DNA of 64,000 nt. It comes from Membranipora membranacea. Lineage: Eukaryota; Bryozoa; Gymnolaemata; Cheilostomatida; Membraniporidae. The position numbers and the translations under genes were made by a program. Positions 1-12,721 of the stretch are shown in pieces. The stretch is from contig OU612073.1 of the NCBI GenBank assembly GCA_914767715.1, positions 13,392,001 to 13,456,000 of the forward strand, given 5' to 3'. The notes beneath the pieces are model-generated. The model was not told where the DNA came from. It worked only from the letters and a program-made list of their open reading frames with translations, and made no database searches. Positions within the stretch are counted from its first letter, which is position 1. Every line of letters starts with the position of its first letter.

Positions 1-24
1 ATAGTATCTGATTATAAGTGTAGA

Positions 25-1137
25 CTTCGGGTCAATAGGCCACTGCCAAAAGCCAACTGGCCATAAAGCCACTGGTTTAAAAGCTACTGGCCATAAAGCC
101 ACTGGGAGATCCGACCAACCCTTTGCAAATAAATATTTTAAATGACTCCACCCGAGCATCTTCTCACACATTTCTTCTGTACCGCAACCCAAAATTAATA
201 AATAAAACTGTATCTTGATGAACAAATTAAATTGATCACAAGCAAACATTCAAAACATTCAGCACATTTAGATTGAATCAATGCCGTTCTGAGAAGAGAA
301 AGCAGCGTAGCTTTTTTGATTTTTTTTTGTAATGTTACAATAATTCGTATTCACAGGGAAAGATTTTTAGTATCATTTTCACCCAATGCACCCTGTGATC
401 CATTTTGATTATAACATGGTTATATCGGATCTGATTCTTAACAAAAACTAAACTATCTTGCGAACAATACAAGCTTCCACCTAATTCTATCTCTGCATCC
501 ATCGAATGTTTTTTTATTATTGATGACCAACAAACCCAACCGGATCAACTTGATCGCTATTGCTTAAAGTTTTGTAACCTGATCACTGACTTTTTTGTTG
601 TTCCAAGTAGGATATGTGCTTGGCGTGTGGCATATCAAAATCAAAAAAGCTATGCCGCAGTCTCTTCCCACAGCGGCATTGCTTTGATCTAAAAGTGCTG
701 ACTGTTTGCTTGTGATGACTTTCATTTGTACATCAAGATACATTTTAAAGTATTAATTTGGTACAGTACAGAAGTAATGTGTGAGAAGATGTCCGGGTGG
801 AGTCATTTAAAATAATTATTCGCAAAGGGTGGGTGGGATCTTTTCTAACTTTGTTAAAATGGGAATCAGTGAGTAGAAATAAAAAAATCATTGATAAATG
901 GCATATCAACAGCTAGAATTTTGTGTTTTTATTATGTAACCATTGAACCAGTGGCTTTTTGGGCAGTGGTTGTTTGGACAGTGGCCTTATGACCAGTGGC
1001 TTTTTGGCCAGTGGCCTTTGGGTAGTGGCCTTTTGACCAGTGGCCTTATAACCGGTCGCCTTTTGGCCAGTGGCCTTATGACCAGTGGCCTTTTGGCCAG
1101 TGGCTTTATGGCCATTGGCTTTTTGGCAGTGGCATGA
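25..1137. mobile_element. Foldback-like element with inverted arrays of a 15-bp repeat
   Basis: The left end (about 32-118) holds imperfect 15-bp units built on CCACTGGCC/AAAAGCC. The right end (945-1137) holds about 13 units of the same motif in the opposite orientation. Just inside, 110-215 is an imperfect inverted copy of 735-845: one side reads ACTCCACCCGAGCATCTTC and the other its reverse complement with a few changes. The interior (about 250-700) has no recognisable protein. This layout fits a non-autonomous foldback or MITE-like DNA element. A second copy of the left end lies at 12,722-12,912. No target-site duplication was identified. Confidence 0.55.
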
Positions 1138-1760
1138 GTTGGTTTTAATTAGTCATCCAACACCAGCCCATACCCTTATATTCAGCGCAACAAACTATCT
1201 AGTTCAGATAAGTTCCATAAGGTACCATGATTCAATTGCCAATGCCTAACGAGAGACAGCGAATATATTATCTACATTTTGACAAAGTATTTCAGACTCT
1301 TGGGCTTGACCACTAGTTTAAGTACAATGTGTTCGCTGTAGTGGGTTATTCATTGTTAATCATGGTGGTTCATATTTTAGTGGTTGATGCTGATAGCAAA
1401 ATAAAACCATGATATTTAAACAGCTTTGACTGGCATGCAAAGCTGAAAGCGCGGCATCAATTTTTTGCTTGTTATTCAAACCTTCCATACCGGTACTGGA
1501 AAGATCCACCATGATCTTTCATAAGATTAGGACAGGGAATAGTTCGAAACAAGCCACCCTGCTGACACAATGATAATCTTTACAAAAATTCTGTTTTTTG
1601 TGAAACACTTAGGTCAATGATAGATTGCAGAAGGAATGCAAGAATATCATATTTTGTTCACTACTAATCCCTGCATCCTCTTACTAATTACAACAATCCT
1701 GGTTGAAGTAATTTTCTGGAGTGTCAGTAGAGCTGCCTTGTAACTGTCCTAGGCATGTCT
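1138..1760. repeat. Duplicated noncoding block, copy 1
   Basis: This stretch is nearly collinear, in direct orientation, with 12,990-13,625. Both begin with a TTGGTTTTAATTAGTCATCC segment and share the same order of landmarks (AGCGCAACAAACTATCTAG, TTGACAAAGTAT). No gene is visible. In both places it follows a copy of the 15-bp-repeat element, so element and flank were probably duplicated together. Confidence 0.6.
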
Positions 1761-1984
1761 GGGCTAGGCTTGCTGTTATACTGTGGATCAACATTTTAGT
1801 GTGAATCTGTTACAGGAAAGATAATATACTCTAGACCCTTATAGTCCCTGGGTTTTTCGTTCACTGCTAGGGCAAAGCCTTGATGTGAACAGAGGCTGTT
1901 TTTTGTTTCCTAACATGTTTCCTATACATCATAGAATATTGTCATGTTTCGCAATTCTTGGCAACGCTTGTAAGTATTTCGGCA

Positions 1985-2148
1985 CTGAATCTGGTACTGG
2001 CACTGGTGTATGCCTTGGTTCTAGTGTATTTACAGGTGCTGGTACTGGCACTGGTACAAGCATTGGCTCTGGTACAGGTATTAGCACTGGTGCTGCCACT
2101 GGCACTGGGGTCGGTTCTAGCACTGGTACTGGTAAAGGTAACGGTACA
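1985..2148. repeat. GGTACTGGCACT-type hexanucleotide minisatellite
   Basis: About 27 imperfect hexamers of the type GGTACT / GGCACT / GGTTCT. Because the period is a multiple of three, several frames on both strands stay open and give Gly-Thr or Val-Pro-like periodic peptides. This is a repeat artefact rather than evidence of a gene. Confidence 0.75.
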
Positions 2149-2244
2149 CCAAGATAAAGTTTGGTTCACTAAATGCCATTTACTTTCTATTCATAGGGCC
2201 TATTCATTTGTGGTGGTATGAGTCTAGTCATCTCCCATCTCTCT

Positions 2245-3668
2245 AGGCATCCCCAATTGTGTCGGAGGTGAAGGATTTCTCAATCATAATCTTCTGAAGA
2301 ACAATCTACACCTATTATGTGGCAGCAAAATACCACCTAATCTTCTGTATCATATGTGGGATCCTTGTTTGCAATGAATCTGGAGCAGTTTTTTGACAGC
2401 TTGCTTCCTCCTTTTATGCATAATTCTAAATAAATGTGATATTCTAGTAATATGTAGCGATATTATATTGATATGATTTATTTTGTTACAATTTTGTAGT
2501 TCATTCATCTGCTGCATTGATATTATAGTAGATATTGAAAAATGACTATAATATTTCTTTTTGAATCAATAAACTGTGATAAAAAAACTATGTATGTACC
2601 ACAAGTCACATCTCCAAGTATTTGATTTTGGCCTCAAATAAAACAGATTTAGGAAGTCAAACATAAACTCATTACTCATTAAGCAGTGTGTAAATGCTAC
2701 TCCGAAGATATTGTATTGTCATATTCATATGTGAAGGGTTAGGTTTGACATGATGATCTTGGCATACCTTCCTTTTTACAGAGATTTACACAAGGTTTTC
2801 AGTCAAAATGTTGGTCATATCAAGACAACCGCTTAATTTCTATAGTAGTGAATTTCAATGGGATGAATGATGAAATAACAGTATAAAAAGGATGGGTCAA
2901 AGGTAAGTAGTTCTATCCATAACTTAGGGCGTTACCAAGCCATCGACCATAAGAACATTCATTGTGGAGATTCAAAATTACGTCAGATGCAAAAAAATCT
3001 GAATCTACCACCTGCCTATTATCCATGAGTAGTCAAATACCTCTTGCATGGATTAAGGTAAAACCTTGACAATCCTCTAAGCCTCTTATTTTACATAAGC
3101 AGGAAACCCACAGCACGATGCGTACACAAATAAAGTCCTATTAATTTGCATGATATAATACCAGTCGACCAATCAGATGAAAGGTAAGCAGAACAAAGGA
3201 TAAAGTCCATCCTTGTATTCAGCTTGATTATTATCATAATCTGCAAAATACTTCTATCAAGAGTCATAGCTTTGGACTTTTATTATTTTTAACTACATAA
3301 CAATGCCATAATCATAGAAAATTGCCGAGACAAATACAATAAAATATTGATGCATAAATACAATGTGATGATAAATGAGATAAATATATCTTATCCATTA
3401 AGAGGTGTTACTGTGATTGACACGAGTGCACCACAAAGCTCTGGATTATTCAGATTGTGAAAACCATTTATTACGTCAACTGCAAAAAAAGTTAATTCAA
3501 CCCATCTGCTTTATCAATTGTTTTCTGGGTTTAATTATTTTACTACGCATAAATCAAGAAAAGCGATCCATTTCTTACCAAAAAAATAACTGGCAGAACA
3601 GTCAAATGAACAACTAATCAGAAGAAAAACATTTCACCTGGTAATTAGCTCAATTTTTGTCAAAAAAA
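2245..3668 (-). repeat. 3' flank of receptor module A, inverted copy of the module C flank
   Basis: Read on the minus strand, this region follows the receptor A stop codon and matches 36,594-38,545 over its length with modest divergence. An obvious anchor is TTGCTTCCTCCTTTTATGCA at about 2400, the reverse complement of about 38,030. Relative to the module C side it lacks about 300 bp, exactly the stretch that holds the last coding exon of the RhoGEF gene. A possible poly(A) signal for receptor A (AATAAA on the minus strand) lies at 3467-3472. No other gene is seen here. Confidence 0.65.
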
Positions 3669-6600
3669 CTACAGAGTTTCATGATCATCAAGAGTATAAA
3701 CTCGGTAAACACTGAGAGCGTCTTCAAAATCGCAGCTTCTAACTGGTGGTGTAGTTTTTTCTTGGTTGTTCGATTGTTGTTTTCCTTGATCAGCACTTTT
3801 TGTGATTGCCGAGCTGCTCTGTTGGTTTGCACTTGGACGTGTCTCAGACCATCTTTCGGTGACAGGTTGACGTTGATGCCTAGTTTGTAGGATTTTTTTG
3901 TGCTCTGCTTCAGAACTGTTTATGTGCACATCAGCCTCAGTTGTCTGTGGCCTCTTGGCAAAGACTTGCAAGCCTCTTGACCCCCGACAAGGCATTGGAG
4001 GTGTATTAGGCACCTTTCTTTTTGCTCCGTAATTTTGTCTCACTTTGTCAGAGAACTCCGAACACTTTAGTTTGTTCTGAATATTTACACCCCTTTGACT
4101 TAATTCTCGCGAGATAGATCCCAACAAATCTGAAGATGGAACTTTTAAATTTTCAGATATTGAGGGTTCAGATATTAAGTCTGCATTGGTGTCCTCCCAA
4201 GCTGTTGCTGCAGATCTTGTGGAATCACACAGAGAGATTCGTCGGTTCACATCACTCATCATATTGTACTCGTCTATTTCACAGTAATCCAGATAAGGAT
4301 CAGTTTTCTCTATAAATTCGTAATCTGACACAGAACTGATATTGTCTTCCATCCTGACAGTTTCTTTGTTGAAATCTAAATATAAAAAAAGAGATGTCAG
4401 TATTAAAAGAATGTTGACCTCTCATAGTGAATTAAAACGCTATCATTGCCAATGGTTAACATATATAATTTTTATTCTTTCAATTATTTTCATTCCTGCT
4501 TCAGCCAGGCACACCAACTTTTGACCAAATTTCCTCAGCCACTTACTCTTGAAGGGCTGCGCCAATACCAAAATCTTATTCCGCTCATACTGTGCAAGTC
4601 ACTCGAAATCCATTGATTAATGCTCATATACTTTTGAAAGTTAAATTCAACAACCAACAAATTGGGAATAAGTCTCAATTCGATTTCCTTTCAAAATTTA
4701 ATGCCAAAGAAAACAAATATCTTTTGCAATGCTCAGCCCTTATCTGGGGGAAAAATAGCATTTAATTCGCTGAGCTGGCTTCAGGATGTTCCGAAGTTCA
4801 ATTATATACCTGTGTTCAAATTATCTAGATGGATATCATAATTTAATCATTAGTGATTTCACCTCAATATTTACTATCTATCATATTCATCCATTAAATT
4901 ATATTCGAAATGCTATATATTTTGATACTTTCTACACCACTCATTCTAAGCTTGTGTCTCATCACGTCAACCTAGCCTTGTCATGCGCCCACAAAAGGGG
5001 TTGTAATAAAAGAATCCAAATAATCTTATATTTCGGAATACAAATAATTTGAAAAAATTGATTGCATTATTATTTAGCTTGCATGTCATAAAAATCCATG
5101 CATACCAGGATATAATGAGGTTTTAGCCATCTGCTATACTGTCCCGTTGACGTTACAATACTTGAATCTATCACCACAGACTTGTAACCTTCTTAACAAA
5201 ACCACAACGAGCACAGATCAATAAGTGATTACCATTGAGACCTAGGATTAGTCCTCCAGTGATATATAAGTGATGGCAGGAGATGCTGTGAATCACAACA
5301 TGTTGTGATCTATCGTTAATCGGAATTGATTTTATTTTCAGTTTAAGTTGGGATTTGGAATGAGGGGAGCTAGACTAATTCTTGTAGTTACTCTTCCAAT
5401 CATCTCATTACTTTATGCAGGAGCTGGGAGCATAACCACACTCCGAACTTGTAATCGATTTCCAACTAAAAATCGATTTTCTACTAAAAACCCAGGTGAG
5501 TTCTTATTGGAGCTGCATGCACGCTTTGAGAACCTAAGTCATATATGTCTACTTGGCTTGTAACACGCATTTGTTTGCTTTTACTGCTAACATACATATT
5601 TGGTATTGTTGATCTTTCACAAATTGATAATTTGAGATATTGATAACATCCTTTATTCGTTTTTAGACATGTATCGGTTGGCCCAAACAGAAAAAGTATT
5701 CATTTCACCCTGGGACTGCTTTGACAGTTGTCAAAATAATTTCGGGACCGAAGAGATAAGGATTTTTGGCTATCCATCTTTTGATCATCGCACGTGTGCC
5801 TGCAGACTCTGTCCAGAGGATTACCTGCGTGGAAATAAACTCAATCTATTGCTGAGCCTTATGGGATGCAGAGACGTTAAGAGTATGGAGAGTAATACGA
5901 AAGAATTTAGTGGCCTGCTAACATATTCCTGCAAGCCTGAGTTAGATTTATACTTCAAACATGATATTAGTTACGATATTTAGGGGAACTGTTTGTTAAA
6001 TTTAATTTTTATTAGTTTTGATGAATCAATTTTTTGACTTTTCAATCATATTGCATGATAATGATTAATTACAGAACAATACCTTACAAATACATCAAAA
6101 GTGCAATTGCTTCCTGAGAAGAGGCTTACAATGTGTGTGAGAACTACTATATGGTGTTTGAACTTATTAATAAAATCTGAAAAATATAGCTGACATACCT
6201 TGTACTCTCGGTTGGGTGTTTACTTGGCCGGCAGGTGCTTCATTCCTGACTCTAGATCTGGAAAAGATATTGCAAAAGATTAGCAAGAATTGAGACAACT
6301 TGGACGCAATAGTTTGCACAATCTAGTAAGTTTATGGAACCAACTGTAGGTATAAAGTCATGTTGTTGGTATCTTGGAGTGCCAAGTATTAAGGCCTTAG
6401 AGCTTTAGTGACTGATAGTGTCATTTTACAATATTCTCATCAAATAATACAGGCACTTGTTTGCACGCCAAATTGCTAACAAACTGAAACTGCCAAAAAT
6501 GAATTTCTGGCAAATCGATGTGGAGTAGAAATATTTGCTCAATAGTGTTTTTGTGATTAGTGTAATTCACTATTTAGATTACAGCTGACTACGCAGATAT

Positions 6601-9600
6601 TCAAATGATAATTTTTTACTTTGATGATGATAGTTATTTTCTCACCTGAGTTTATGACGGAGTAAAATGAGCACCATTGCAACAACTGTCAACAAGCTCA
6701 GAGAGGCTCCAATGATGGAAATGGTTAGAGCTGATGATGATGTGTCTGTATCACTTCTTGTTGAATTCTCGATATGGTTATTAGTTTGTTCAGTATCATG
6801 AGGCCTGTAATTGGGGTTATATCCAGAATCAGTTGTCACTGCTAAAAATCAAAGAATCATTGATTGATTGATATTCAGTTTTCGGTCTGCTCTTTCCCTC
6901 GTTTGTTCTGCTAGAATAGAATGTTGACAACTTAAATATTCAAAATATTATCAAAACTAGAGAAAAAAAGACTTTCCTTTGATAACTGCCGAATGATGAT
7001 GTGAAAGTTCCAAAATCTAAATATATAAAGCCAGTAGGTGGTGACGTATCATTTATGTAAAAGAGAGAGTCTATAACTTGTATGCATGCAACTGTATTAC
7101 ACCAAGATTTTTCATGTCATAGTACACTGTTCAAGCAACAAGGAAGGAAAAAATGAAGCACCTATACCTGTCTCATGTGTTTGGATTCTTGAGTTGTTGG
7201 AAACACCTGCATTTTTGGCAACACCAAAGCATTCCAGCGGAGGGTACCATTGCTGATCTTTGCACTGGAATGTGTTGACCTTGTGACTCAGTTGGAACCC
7301 ATCCAGACAAGAGGCTGTGTATCGCAGAGAATCCAAACTGACGAACTCATGCTTGTTCAGATGTTGTATGTTGGTATTACACGGTCTAACTAAAAATAAA
7401 AACATTCATCATAATTTAAATTTATTAAGTGATGTAAGTAATACTATAGCGCTTTTAGGTGGCAATAAATGATATATGACATTTTAAAACGGTAATATCC
7501 CTCCTAATTGTTTGCGACTCTGAGCTGTACACCTCTCCATTAAACAAGGATACAGGGTTATGATAGCGATAACATATTTCAGATAGAACAAACCTTATGA
7601 GGAAAAGTATAGTCACGCATGATACAATTAATCCAAGATATTGGCAAATGATTCCTTATATTATATAATTTGGCAACATGGTAAAGGCTTGTTATTTTGT
7701 TATAGATTATGGATGGTTGTCTTCAGTCCATAGGTTTATCAAATTTATACCATTGGGATTTGAATATTAATAGCTATAAATTGCATCACCTTGTCCAACC
7801 GTCTAACACATCAAATCTAATTAATCATGGCTACAATTTACAGTAATTTTAGACAGCTTTATGGGCAGGATCCCATTGGTTAATACATTAATTTCATTGA
7901 ATTCAATTTATGATAATTGCATTCATACATACCTGAGTATCTTATGTGTATCATTTCACCTTTCAGATAATATCCTTGTACTGTCTGATAAATCAATGAG
8001 ATTGAAGAGGGGCCAGAAAATCTCTGCATGCGTTTCTTTTCATTTCGATTCGTCAGGTCCAGCGTATTGTGTCTGTTTAAGATGTTCAGTTTCTGAAAAT
8101 TTGGTAGTATCGGATCTACCTGAAATATTTCTACAGTCACAGTCCCTGCCAATGGCAGATTAGTAAGTAGAGCCCACATTTTGCTGCTTGATGTCCCATT
8201 GTGGGCTTCTCTTCTGAAGTTGGGATCATTTGTGATGTATCCATCAGGGTATACTCTGGCATCAATCAGACCCTTAGGTTGTGAAATCGAGAACCGAAAC
8301 AAAGGATATACTGAAAGAGAATTTTCATGAGATGTTACTGAAATTGTTTGAGGTAGATATTTACACAAAAATGATGATTCTGACACTAACCAATGTCCAT
8401 CGAGGTGATATGGACTCCCTAGTGTGGGGATTATCTTGAATCATTTGCTTTGACTGATATACATGGCCAAGTTTCAGCTTTCAGATTCCTATGATTGGAA
8501 AAAACATCAAAGGCAAACCATGCTTTTTTTGCCTGGATTGACTGATATGCAGACAAGTTTCAGTTTAGATTCCTTATGTTGAAAAAGAACATTTTACAGC
8601 ATTGGGATCGGATGGTGTGAGATTAGGTCACCGCAAAGAGCTTGGCCCTACCATTTCAGGACGTCAATTTCGAATAATCCTTGAATTTTCATTAGTCATT
8701 AAAAATATACATTGACCAATTTTATTTGTACCATTAACAGGTGCTCAAAAGGGAACTTTTTGCCATAGATGGGGTTATAAAGGAATGTTAGAATTTTCAA
8801 TGTTGTGATTAGCCAAATTCTATCACTAGCTATCAATAAAATTGAAGCATTTGATGAAGTTTACGAATAGTGGCAGTGAAAAGACCTCATGTTGCTATCC
8901 TTGATATTTTCAGTTAATCTCAAAGTTGGCGACAGTGTTGTGAGTGCAGGTGCTCTTCAGAACATGTCTTGCAGCAGTCAAAGCCTTAATGCATTGTTGT
9001 GCGAGTTGTGGTGGCCTTTACCCATGCCTATACATCACCTGACTGTTGGATTGAACTAAGCACCTAAAATATGTCTTAGCACGGGCTGCACCAACAAACA
9101 TCCACTATGATCTTGTCATAAAACTGGTTACTTTTTCTGTAATGAAATTACCTGCAAATTCAATGCGGTATCCGTATTGGGTTTTGTTTTCAATCCACAG
9201 TAGTAGATCAACTTCACCACTAAAGTATTCTCTCTGTTGTGGACATGATCCATTCTCTGTATTTCTTGTTATTGTTCTGTTCAAGAGGCAGTGCCTGCTG
9301 ACATTACTCTGTTGATTGAAGACAAGAACACAGCTGTCACAGGACCCAGTTATCCGGATCTGACGCGTATCAACCTTGGTTTGTTTCTCTGAAATCCTCA
9401 CGGCACAATGTCTTACTGTCATTTGGGTTTCTGCTGTGATTTTGGTATCACTATCGTTTGATGAGCTGCAAACCTCAACATCATCTATAGCAATCCTTGT
9501 CTCTCCACTCAAACCTCCTAAAACATGGCAATAACTTAAAATATGAGCTGATTTACAGCAGCAACAATTTTGTCTGCAAAATTGATTGATTGTGACAAAG

Positions 9601-9814
9601 CACAGCTTCACCAAACCGCATGTGAAGATAGCAAAAAATCAGTTAAATGATCAATTTATGCAGCTTACATCAAGGAAAAGTTAACCACCATATTTATCTT
9701 CAATAATCAAGTTGTCATTTTTTGGTGATCACAACCACAGGGTCATAAACCTTAGAAGTGTGATATATTAGACTTACATATATAAATCAAGATTAAAACC
9801 AACCTTGTGTGCAT
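3669..9814 (-). CDS. Receptor A: type I sushi/CUB-like receptor with ITAM-like tail (most intact copy)
   Basis: Spliced exons, minus strand: 9778-9814 (candidate signal-peptide start), 9152-9514, 7933-8310, 7168-7389, 6646-6838, 6199-6257 and 3669-4375. They join in frame to 652 aa. Extracellular exons are all phase 1-1. Exon 2 is Cys-rich and begins with a GETRIAIDD segment like the end of a MAM domain. Exon 3 is a cysteine-free CUB-like beta domain ending EMIHIRYS. Exon 4 is one sushi/CCP domain with four cysteines and the WYPPLEC ending. Exon 5 is a Ser/Thr stalk plus a transmembrane helix. Exon 6 is basic juxtamembrane. Exon 7 is a 235-aa tail with YEFI-x8-YCEI (ITAM spacing), EYNMM (YxxM) and PPMPCR (PxxPxR). 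The first exon and its junction are weak; exons 3-7 are strong. The family is unknown to me beyond these domains. The secreted gene at 5360-5983 lies antisense in the last intron. Confidence 0.7.
5191..5270 (+). promoter_or_regulatory. Promoter of secreted gene S1 (conserved block plus TATA)
   Basis: A TATATAA box at 5263-5269 lies about 90 bp before the ATG. About 45 bp further upstream is a block (5191-5220) whose reverse complement contains TCTGTGCTCGTTGTGGTTTT. The same block and a TATA box recur at matching distance ahead of S2, S3 and S4, although surrounding intron sequence is less conserved. Confidence 0.5.
5360..5983 (+). CDS. S1: small secreted eight-cysteine protein nested in receptor A
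   Basis: Two exons, 5360-5495 and 5667-5983, joined at GT-AG in phase 1, give 150 aa. The start ATG opens a hydrophobic signal peptide (MRGARLILVVTLPI...) ending near Ala-Gly-Ala-Gly. There is no later membrane segment. One cysteine lies in exon 1 (RTC). Seven lie in exon 2: CFDSC, CACRLC, MGC and SCKPE. The SPWDC...CACRLC layout loosely recalls WSC-type domains, but I do not recognise the family. The linker at the exon 1 end carries an 18-bp tandem duplication (NRFPTK / NRFSTK) absent from paralogues. AATAAA occurs at 6169-6174. It lies wholly inside the last intron of receptor A, on the opposite strand. Confidence 0.8.
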
Positions 9815-10450
9815 AATACTCCATATAATGTTGTTATAAGAATGAAACTTTCAGCAATTCTGATGCACAACCTGAAATTTATATTATTATCAATCAGTTC
9901 CGGAAATGTGTACTATTGGCTCGGAATTACGGTTTGTAACAACATAGGGATCACCAATTTGCACCATTCAAACATTCTATCAATCAATGTACTCCCATAA
10001 GACACATAGCATGCATAGCATAAAGGAGGCGAGAGGTGACTCATTGGATAAAAATGGTTATCAGATAAGGCACACAAAACTACTCACATATTATTTTCGT
10101 CCGTTGTTACTGTTTATGAAATAAAAAAAGGAAAAGGTAAAGGAAAAATACTTGGAGAGACTTGATAAACTCTGATCGAAATGTTTACTGTTGTGTGAAT
10201 GATGCAGCCACCTAGCTTGAAGATAAACATACAACTGGCTTGAAAAGAAACAAACTTTCTTAGTTGTTACATAGATTAGAACAAATTTTAAATAATTCTA
10301 ACAAACTACAATGCATGATTAACAAAAAATCACATTCAAATTACATCATTTTTTCACCTGTTTCATAACAATGGCCTTCCACTTTTTCCTTGTTGCCCCT
10401 TGTTTGAATCGACAGATTATTAACACTAATCCAAACTGTGGTAAACAGTT

Positions 10451-11002
10451 CTAATTTTTTGTACATTGCAGTGTATTTTTTAGCTGATAATTGCACATTG
10501 TAATATTATGAAGTCTCAGCTGTATCGTTGAGCAGAACCTCCAAGTACAAAGGGGTGCTGCAGTTGCAGTTTTTGCCTGATGGATCGCTTGGTACCTTTC
10601 TTCAGAAAATCCTGGGTTTTCACACTGCCCTATCAATAATCTATATTGCAAACGTATTTCGACACAAATTGGAAGGAGAGGGGCAGCCTTAATTTTTGGA
10701 ATGATACTAATATTTATATTAGGTCTTAATTGAAATTCAAACAATGGCCTTGGGACAATGTTTTCCTCAAAGACTTCAATACACAGGTGTTGCGAATTAT
10801 AATTGAAGTCTGCGACATCAAAATGCAAATTTTTCGACTGTATGCTGTACTTGCCTAGATCAAAATTTCGATCAGTCCGAGGAATTTTGAAATTTCCTAG
10901 AATATACACCTGACACTTCGCTTGAGTTAGGTCTGTCAAGCCTTGATGCAAGTGAATTTCCATCCCCGTTTTGTTACTCTCTTCAAGAATACAGCATTCC
11001 AT
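10451..11002 (-). CDS. Possible exon or small gene upstream of receptor A, unrecognised
   Basis: An open frame of 183 codons, long for such AT-rich DNA, starts at ATG directly after an in-frame TAA. It reads as a beta-rich, Cys-containing ectodomain-like sequence (KCQVYIL..., CIEVFEEN, PLFEFQL) with no signal peptide or transmembrane helix. PLFEFQL resembles PLFRFSI of the CUB-like exon of receptor A, which lies downstream on the same strand. No phase-1 donor that would join it to the 9152-9514 exon was found. It could be an extra ectodomain exon with an intermediate exon I missed, a separate small gene, or a relic. Confidence 0.35.
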   Translation of the reverse strand: MECCILEESNKTGMEIHLHQGLTDLTQAKCQVYILGNFKIPRTDRNFDLGKYSIQSKNLHFDVADFNYNSQHLCIEVFEENIVPRPLFEFQLRPNINISIIPKIKAAPLLPICVEIRLQYRLLIGQCENPGFSEERYQAIHQAKTATAAPLCTWRFCSTIQLRLHNITMCNYQLKNTLQCTKN

Positions 11003-12720
11003 ACATGGTTACAATTTGATCAAACAAGCCTCTTCCTACTGCAAAACATTCCTTTCTGAATAATTGATGGCTTTTCGAAAGTCTACAAATTCATACTCTG
11101 GAATAATTCCTGTGATTGACAGTAACATAGAATGAAGAATACTAGTGAGTTCATTAAGATTAATTATGACAGATATGAATGATCACCCTGAACTCAAATA
11201 TGATGTCTTTATCCAGGGTATGTTAAAATCCCAGTATCCGCAGTAGTAAATTACACTAGCTGGTCTCTCTTCACTCATATTTGGAGCTGCTCTTGTCAAC
11301 ATTACTCAGCATATAATATTCTTCTTCATGTACTGGTGCTATGTCTCAATCTGTTCAATAACTTGATAATCTTGGCCAAACTCAACAAACTGTTTAGGAA
11401 AGTCAGCGCCGCTCCTCCTACATTTTTGCGATTCTCAACAAATATGGCTGGAGGGGAATGCTTAAGATTCAAGGCCTGGCAGTGCAGTAGAAAATATAAA
11501 AAAAATATTCACAGTGTGTGCAAGAGAAAACCTTGATCTGACATCCTCACCGCCACACCAAATAGGATAATGATGTCACAAGAATTTTCCAGAGTTTGTT
11601 ATGCAGTCGCAAATCAATTATTTTGGCAGCCAGTTATCTGCTACTTGCAAGGTAATGGCATGTCAACAAATCAGGTTGATGCAGAGGATAATTATTTGTT
11701 TCTTAACCTCATCCTCTAATAAGAAATTATTTAAATTTTCATATAGTACCTGCCTGTCATACAAAAACTAATTAAGGATTCAAACAGTTTATACAGTGGC
11801 ATATAATTGCATTTGTCTATACTTAAAATTATTGCCAATGCCTCAGAGATCTATTCCTGGTTCTTGACTTCGAATATTTAAGTAATTTGACTCCTCAACA
11901 TTTTCCCTCTTTGAAAGAAAATTAATTTACATAAATCAAAATTAAGATTGGTGGAAGTGCGATTCTACCTTCACTAACAAAAGTAAAAAGCCACTTATAT
12001 CATTTTAAACCAAAAGTTATGGCAAACTATATCAGCAAGAATAAACATAACCTGTTTTGAAATTTCTGGTAATCAAATTTGCTCAGCCATTCCACATTTG
12101 ATAAAATGACGCAACGTCATCCAATCACATTTTTGATGAGCTATCAATCATCAGTAGCTCCGCAACTTTTGTACAGTATATATGGTAAATATTTGCTGAC
12201 CCCTGTGTCTCTACAAGCATATCATGTGGAATCAAAGAACTTCCAACTCCAACTTCCAATTTCCGACTGTTTACCTACTCTCAGGTTTTTCAAGTGTTCA
12301 TACTGTGTTAACTCTCTCTATACAAGACTATCAAAACATTAGGTAAGTTCATGCGTATCAGGAGGGTTTGTGCAGGTAGAAAATTAGAGATGAATTATTC
12401 TAGATACGAAAATATTATGCAGCAAAACTGTCACTAACCTTTAGAGGCAAATCATGTTTATCAACTTTCTTAACGTCTTCAAAGTTTCAAACTTTGCTTA
12501 CTCAGGGCAGCATAGCCAATGCGTTTGCTCTGATTGTTTGAATTGGCATCAGAGCCAATGGCAGGTCATATGGTACTTTTCTGAAGGTACCTTATCAGTT
12601 GCAGAAAGAAGCATTGAATAGAAGTCACTGGAGGGAGAACAAGGGGCATCCATACTGAAGTTTTTCCCCGGTTTTTTTAACTTGATACTTGATTGGTTGC
12701 CAAAAAGTAGTACTTACTAA
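11003..12720. other. Intergenic stretch between head-to-head receptor modules A and B
   Basis: I see no convincing exon, RNA gene or element here. Open frames are short, lack family features and have no good splice sites. Promoters of the two divergent receptors may lie in or near this interval, but no clear motif was recognised. Confidence 0.4.
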
Positions 12721-12721
12721 C

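Noticed and set aside
943-1137. Open frame with repeated WLF/GQWP-like peptide
   Set aside because: It is the direct translation of the 15-bp tandem array (a multiple of three), inside a mobile-element end.
1885-2221. Gly-Thr-rich and Val-Pro-rich open frames on both strands
   Set aside because: Open in several frames because of the hexanucleotide repeat; no splice or start context.
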